DNA from: Myrica gale
Taxonomy: Eukaryota; Streptophyta; Magnoliopsida; Fagales; Myricaceae
Length of the DNA: 64,000 nucleotides
Direction: 5' to 3'
Assembly: GCA_963930655.1 (NCBI GenBank)
Contig: OZ005611.1
Coordinates: 19,889,001-19,953,000, forward strand
The position numbers were made by a program, and so were the translations under genes. Every line of letters begins with the position of its first letter. Positions within the stretch are counted from its first letter, which is position 1. Below the pieces are notes generated by a model. It searched no databases. It was not told the DNA's origin and saw only the letters and a program-made list of their open reading frames with translations. Shown here piece by piece: positions 60,080 through 64,000 of this stretch.

Positions 60080-61074
60080 CCTTTAAAGCTGCAGCAACAT
60101 CGATTTCATCACTCGAGAAGGAGGTCTGGCGCTCCTTTTGCTTGGATTGACGCGCATGGCGTCCACGTTTTCCTTTCGCATATATGTTTGAAGACTTAAA
60201 AGCGTTTCAACCTTGAATCACCAGTAGAGGAACCATGTTTGAAGACAAAGTCCCCAATCGTATTGGCAAGCTCATCCTCCACAGACAAAGATTCAACAAA
60301 AGGGTGTTTGGCCCCTGGAAGAGGAATCCTATCCTCCAAGAAGTCATGTTTATGTGGCATGAGGGGCTGTGGTACCAGACTCTCCGAAGGAGAACCGTCC
60401 GAGTTCGTTTTCCGCACCACAGGTAGTCGACGATATCCAGTAGAAGGAGAAGGTTGCAGGTCTAACTTAGGAGCGGGGCAAGAAACAACCACTGGGCTTT
60501 GGGAGGGTGCTTGGGTCTCCAGGACAATAGGGTTGCCTGCGGGTTTTACGAACTGTGAGAAAAGCCCACTTTCGGTAGGTCCACAAGCAGGTTCCCCTGC
60601 ACAAAGAACATAAACAAAGAAGGATTAATCACTGACCCAACCGGCACCTGAGGGTTGTCCGTTAACAGTGGCACTTTCTCTGGGAGTCGTGGGGGAGCCG
60701 TGTTCCTAGATATTTCGGGGAACAAGTTGCACTTGTCAGCTTCATTTTCCAAAGTCATCGGGTCAGCGTCCTTCTCTGCATGGTGAATTTTCTTCTCATA
60801 TATGTGAAGTGGAAAGGACCTTTCGTCCATTACATGAGGCAATGCACTGGCAGGATCCTCACGTGCCTGGGCTACCTCAACGTGAGCAAAAGCGTGAACA
60901 GTCTCATCAGTCACTCGTACTGGGAATTGCAGCTGGGTCTTCCAACGTCTCCTTCACCGACGTTGATGAACCTGCCAGGAGGAAGGCAAGGTGAACAACC
61001 TCCGCTGTTAAAGGAACATCTCTTCATGAGTGAGAGGGTTGTAAGTTGGTCCACGAGAAGGAGGAGAGGCAGTT
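60080..61074 (-). pseudogene. LINE ORF1, C-terminal variable part
   Basis: This is the stretch between the zinc-knuckle repeats and ORF2. Minus-strand frames at 60546-60914 and 60196-60492 have polar, proline-rich, low-conservation composition expected of plant LINE ORF1 C-termini. A basic stretch near 60150 precedes a stop shortly before ORF2. At least one frameshift separates the two frames. Confidence 0.5.
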
Positions 61075-61655
61075 TTCAGCCAAGGACCATAATTTGTCTT
61101 CTCCGAGGAACCACGTATGTCTTGACAAGTGGATTGTTGATGACCCAGAATACCACAACGGTAGCAGAAGCCTTGGAGAAACTCATATGTAAACATGATC
61201 TTTAGAGGAGCAAGATCAACTCGCGGGAGTAAAAACCCAAGAGGAATAGGGCGTTTGGTGTCCAGCAGAACACGAACGCGAATATAGGGAATACACCACA
61301 CTCGGCGAGTCGGATCACCTTCAATTTCCCGCAACTTGCCGATTGCCTCCCCTACATATTTCAGCCAAGGACCATAATTTGTCTTCTCCGAGGAACCACG
61401 TATGTCTTGACAAGTGGATTGTTGATGACCCAGAATACCACAACGGTAGCAGAAGCCTTGGAGAAACTCATATGTAAACAGGATCTTTAAAGGAGCAAGA
61501 TCAACTCGCGGGAGTAAAAACCCAGGAGGAATGGGGCGTTTGGTGTCCAGCAGAACATTAACGCGAATATAGGGAATACACCACACTCGGTGAGTCAGAT
61601 CGCCTTCAATTTCCCGCAACTTGCCGATTGCCTCCCCTATATATTTCGTCGTATA
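61008..61655 (-). pseudogene. LINE ORF1, zinc-knuckle part, duplicated in tandem
   Basis: The frame contains two successive in-frame copies of a 95-codon segment (61644-61360 and 61359-61075), each with IGEAIGKLREIEGD, RRVWCIPYIRV, LDTKRPIP and the CCHC knuckle FCYRCGILGHQQSTC. This is the DUF4283 C-side plus zf-CCHC_4 arrangement of plant LINE ORF1, which normally has one knuckle. Upstream the frame runs without a stop into FPPS exon/intron sequence, which is accidental. Confidence 0.85.
61075..61644. repeat. 285-bp in-frame tandem duplication in LINE ORF1
   Basis: Copies 61075-61359 and 61360-61644 differ at about 10 positions by eye. The differences sit in the half beyond the knuckle. The unit is 95 codons, so the frame is kept. 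Confidence 0.95.
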
Positions 61656-61668
61656 ACCATTATCATAC

Positions 61669-61961
61669 CCATTCAATACACCATCCCAAAGCACTACCAA
61701 GGAAAATTTCATCTTCAGTTAATTCCTTTCCTTCTTTCAACAATTTGTAGCTGTCAATAACGGACAACCCCCTGTTCAACTTCCCTGCAACAAAAGATAT
61801 GTTTCTTAAAGATGTTTCCTTATTTCACCACATTTCATTTCCTTTGATGGTTTAATTTCGAGATGGACTGATACTTTAAAGTGCCAAGCATTTAACAAAA
61901 TTATTCAAGAATTTTACAGATGTGTTCAGTTCCTACCTCCAGGCACATTGTAGTCCAGCAT
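61669..61961 (-). pseudogene. Farnesyl diphosphate synthase gene fragment (two exons)
   Basis: Exon a (61961-61937) follows acceptor TTTCAG, reads MLDYNVPG and ends at donor GTAGG. Exon b (61784-61669) follows acceptor TTGTTGCAG, joins in frame and reads [20 protein letters not shown] then [18 protein letters not shown], ending at donor GTATG. This is a highly conserved N-terminal part of plant farnesyl diphosphate synthase, which condenses IPP and DMAPP/GPP to FPP. It lies just before the first DDxxD exon. Splice sites and frame are intact, but the upstream exon and all catalytic exons are absent in this window. The fragment sits inside LINE ORF1, next to a hAT-like terminus, so it is captured or stranded DNA and not a gene. 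Confidence 0.9.
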
Positions 61962-61969
61962 CTGAAACA

Positions 61970-62560
61970 CAAAGAATTAAAAAGACAATCAGCAAAACAA
62001 ACAATAGGCTGCATAACTTGAAGAGATCATTCGTAGGCACCTGCAATCACATTCTCTTATCTTTTTTTTTGTTGGTGGGGGGCGCAAGAGAGGTAACTCT
62101 CACTCATGAAAGTTTTGAAGTTAGAGCTAATTTAAATCAGAGCCAGGACTAATTTTATCAACTACTAACCCAACAATCAGCAAAGGCACAGAACCCCCAT
62201 TATAGTTCTAAATGGTGAACCCAAACCAAAGAACCATCACAAATCTGCAACAACGTACAAATGGTGGGAGCCCCGAACCTCAAAGAAAAGCATGAAAGAG
62301 CCACAAAGGTCTTACAACCAAATTCCCCAATGTCCAAAAAATACCATAAAAACTGATACCCACTAAAAAAGCAAACAAACAAATACCTCAATATTTGAAA
62401 GAAGATCCGAGGAGCATTAAATTCGGATCGCGAAGAAACATTCCCCAATATTTGAAACAAATACCACAGAGAGAGGCCGAAGGCGTGAGAGCTGAGGGAG
62501 AGGCGGAGTCCGGGGAGAGATCGCGAGTGTGCCGGTGTTTGTTTGATTTTTTAAAAATCA
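61970..62560. other. Foreign DNA inside the LINE, upstream of the FPPS exons
   Basis: This part is probably FPPS intron sequence next to the exons, and then unidentified DNA. Near 62390-62460 the phrase CAATATTTGAAA occurs twice about 60 bp apart. No exon coding for the FPPS N-terminus was found. Confidence 0.4.
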
Positions 62561-62767
62561 AACGAAACAGGCCTGTGGGGACTGGGCTAGCGGGTGGGCC
62601 AGTGGGGGCATGCCTGGGCGGCGAGGCCAGTCTCGCCCCCACTGGCCCTGGAAGCAGGTCTGGGCGGCTGGGCCAATGGGGACAGGCCTGCTTCAAAAAA
62701 AACTCATTGAATTTTTGGAGCCAGTGGGGGCGGCCGCCCCCACCAGCACCCCCTGGCTCCGCCTCTG
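62561..62767. mobile_element. hAT-like terminus inserted in LINE ORF1
   Basis: Read from 62767 inward on the minus strand it begins CAGAGGCGGAGCCAGGGGGT, the hAT-type terminus seen at 43008 and 63850. It is followed by GC-rich, partly palindromic GGGGGCGGCCGCCCCC text. LINE ORF1 resumes at 62768. The partner terminus on the left was not found, so the target duplication (expected ATGAGCAC) cannot be checked. Confidence 0.55.
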
Positions 62768-63263
62768 ATGAGCACCAGCATATTTCCCTTAACACTCCAA
62801 GGCTGACGAACGAGAACCTTGGCTCGAGCTGTCACAGAACCAAACTCACATAAAAGGATATTGTGTGCTAGAGCTGAAACCTGCAGTTGGGGAGCAAATG
62901 GCCAGGCTTTCTGGAGAGCACCCCTCACCACAGGAAGAGGGAAATCACGGTCTGCTATCACCCTGACAACTAGCACCAAACTAGATACGTGCTCAGCGTC
63001 TTCAGTATCCAGCCACGAATGAGGTGGAGCCATACCCCAACCTGCAGTTGGGGAGCAAATGGCCAGGCTTTCTGGAGAGCACCCCTCACCACAGGAAGAG
63101 GGAAATCATGGTCTGCTATCACCCTGACAACTAGCACCAAACTAGATACGTGCTCAGCGTCTTCAGTATCCCGCCACGAAGGAGGTGGAGCCATACCCCA
63201 GGACAGGGCCTTTGTTTTTTCAACTAATTGATCCATCTCCGACACTGAAGGGGGGTTATCCAT
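62768..63263 (-). pseudogene. LINE ORF1, N-terminal DUF4283 part, frameshifted by a duplication
   Basis: ATG at 63263 starts MDNPPSVSEMDQLVEKTKAL. The DUF4283 segment VLVVRVIADHDFPLPVVRGA then LQKAWPFAPQLQV follows. It appears twice because of a 161-bp tandem duplication, which shifts the frame (161 is not a multiple of 3). Only the second passage continues into LLCEFGSVTARAKVLVRQPW and NMLVLI before the hAT-like sequence. DUF4283 is the RNA-binding N-terminal domain of plant LINE ORF1. Confidence 0.85.
62878..63199. repeat. 161-bp tandem duplication in LINE ORF1
   Basis: Copies 62878-63038 and 63039-63199 differ at about three positions by eye. Both start AACCTGCAGTTGGGGAGC and end GGTGGAGCCATACCCCA. 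Confidence 0.95.
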
Positions 63264-63592
63264 CAGAAGCAAACAGAGAGGGAGAGGGAGAGGGAGAGGA
63301 AGACGAAGGAGGGTTTCTATGAGCAAGAGCAAGTTAAAGCGTAGAAGAACTTCCACCGGAGAGTGTATATAGAAGGGGGAACAAGCGAGCCAAACGACAA
63401 GAAACGGGCTGTCAGTCGCCGTTGGAGAGCCACAGCTGGACACCGGCGCCGACTAAGAGCCGAAAAAAACCTGAACATCGGACAGACCAAAAGCACCATA
63501 CACAACCTGTACGGAGAGCTCCGAAGACGAGCCAACTTTTTTTCTTTTTCCTCCCCCAGAAGTATCTTTCAAGTCAATACAAAACGAGGGCT
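63264..63592 (-). promoter_or_regulatory. LINE 5' leader / internal promoter region
   Basis: It lies between the 5' target duplication and the ORF1 ATG. It contains a GAGAGG-repeat tract (63279-63300) that is pyrimidine-rich on the transcribed strand. An internal promoter is expected for a full-length LINE but no element of it was recognised. Confidence 0.4.
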
Positions 63593-63849
63593 AGAAATTA
63601 TGGCAGTCGATTGAGCAAAAAGGAGCCAACGGTTCGGGTCTACTTGTCCCTGATTTTGACAGATTTTTCCTCCATCGAAAGTCAACTTTAATAAACCTTA
63701 ATCCTCGTGCCCTCCTGCCATGTCCCAGCTATAAAAAATAAAATAAAAATAAAAAGCCTAGAAAGAAGGAATAAGAAAAATCATCTTCCATAGTGGAGCT
63801 TGAAGCAGTAGGAGTCACTAGTCATCTTTCAGCTCATGGTCCATGGATA

Positions 63850-64000
63850 CACAGGCGGATCCAGGGGGTGCGGCCCTGGGCGGCCGCCCCCCATTGGATC
63901 TGCCAAAAAAATTTATTATATGTAAAAAAAAAATTATTTTATTTTTTATTATAAGTTGGTATGGGCCTATGGGAGCCCGATCCCCATAGGCCCAGGCCAA
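63850..64000 (+). mobile_element. hAT-like element, left end, runs off the window
   Basis: It starts CACAGGCGGATCCAGGGGGT, close to the terminus at 62767 (CAGAGGCGGAGCCAGGGGGT). GGGCGGCCGCCCCCCATTGG and AT-rich text follow. The right end lies beyond the window. Confidence 0.55.

Larger units (their letters stand above)
56006..63592 (-). mobile_element. Full-length LINE (non-LTR retrotransposon) with 14-bp target duplication
   Basis: AGAAATTATGGCAG occurs at 55992-56005 and at 63593-63606, immediately outside the element. The 3' end has an 11-base A tail (T run on the plus strand, 56006-56016). Minus-strand order: 5' leader with a GGGAGA-repeat, ORF1 (from 63263) and ORF2 (60045-56047) with endonuclease, reverse transcriptase, zf-RVT and RNase H. 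ORF1 is split by foreign DNA (about 61650-62767) and both ORFs carry stops and frameshifts, so it is dead. Confidence 0.93.

Noticed and set aside
62502..62767. A short 266-bp hAT MITE with a left end at GAGAGGCGGAGTCCGGGG
   Set aside because: The candidate left terminus resembles the right one, but the octamers outside (GCTGAGGG and ATGAGCAC) do not match, so this border is not supported.
199..64000. CRISPR-like arrays
   Set aside because: The regularly recurring motifs are transposon-internal palindromes at irregular spacing. There are no direct repeats with unique spacers, and the DNA is plant nuclear.

Overview
The window is plant nuclear DNA, most likely from a woody eudicot. It holds intron-containing plant genes with AT-rich introns, Ty1-copia, LINE, CACTA and hAT transposable elements, and many short AT-rich MITEs. 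I cannot name the genus from sequence alone. Only two genes look intact. One is a three-exon gene on the minus strand (15748-18840) for a myosin-binding protein with a GTD-binding domain. The other is a gene on the plus strand (CDS 52404-53309) for the WD-repeat coat/nucleoporin protein SEC13, with an uninterrupted CDS and an intron in its 5' UTR. Almost everything else is repeat DNA or broken genes.

Layout. 199-4313: a decayed CACTA-like element with a large array of a GGTTCGAACC-type motif. 4314-9104: AT-rich MITE debris and a small tandem repeat. 9105-14100: hAT elements (9105-9702, 9877-11010, and TAGGG-type ends at 12497-13371) plus MITEs. 14395-14780: the tail of a LINE. 15748-19044: the myosin-binding protein gene and its leader. 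19700-21075: LTR-like debris. 26129-31325: a well-delimited CACTA element (3-bp target duplication AAT) with two broken ORFs, a different palindromic motif (GTCCGGAC-like) and a perfect 92-bp-arm hairpin. 32018-33006: a third, degenerate CACTA-like element. 35035-35255: a SINE.

36311-50587 is the most interesting part. Three copies of one cysteine-rich secreted-peptide gene, with its promoter, lie here. Copy 1 is plus strand and split by a copia element (37458-42771) and a hAT element (43008-43633). Copy 2 is an inverted partner (43890-45165). Copy 3 (47530-48632) is nearly complete, but a 1.95-kb hAT-like element (48630-50579) sits exactly at its 3' end, so the first three bases of the transposon are now its stop codon.

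56006-63592 is one full-length LINE on the minus strand, bounded by a 14-bp target duplication. Its ORF1 carries two independent tandem duplications (285 bp and 161 bp). It is also interrupted by DNA containing two spliced-type exons of farnesyl diphosphate synthase and a hAT-like terminus. Another hAT-like terminus begins at 63850 and runs off the window.

No tRNA, rRNA or CRISPR was found. The two intact genes are housekeeping functions and show no functional link to each other. All coordinates, splice sites and difference counts were read by eye.
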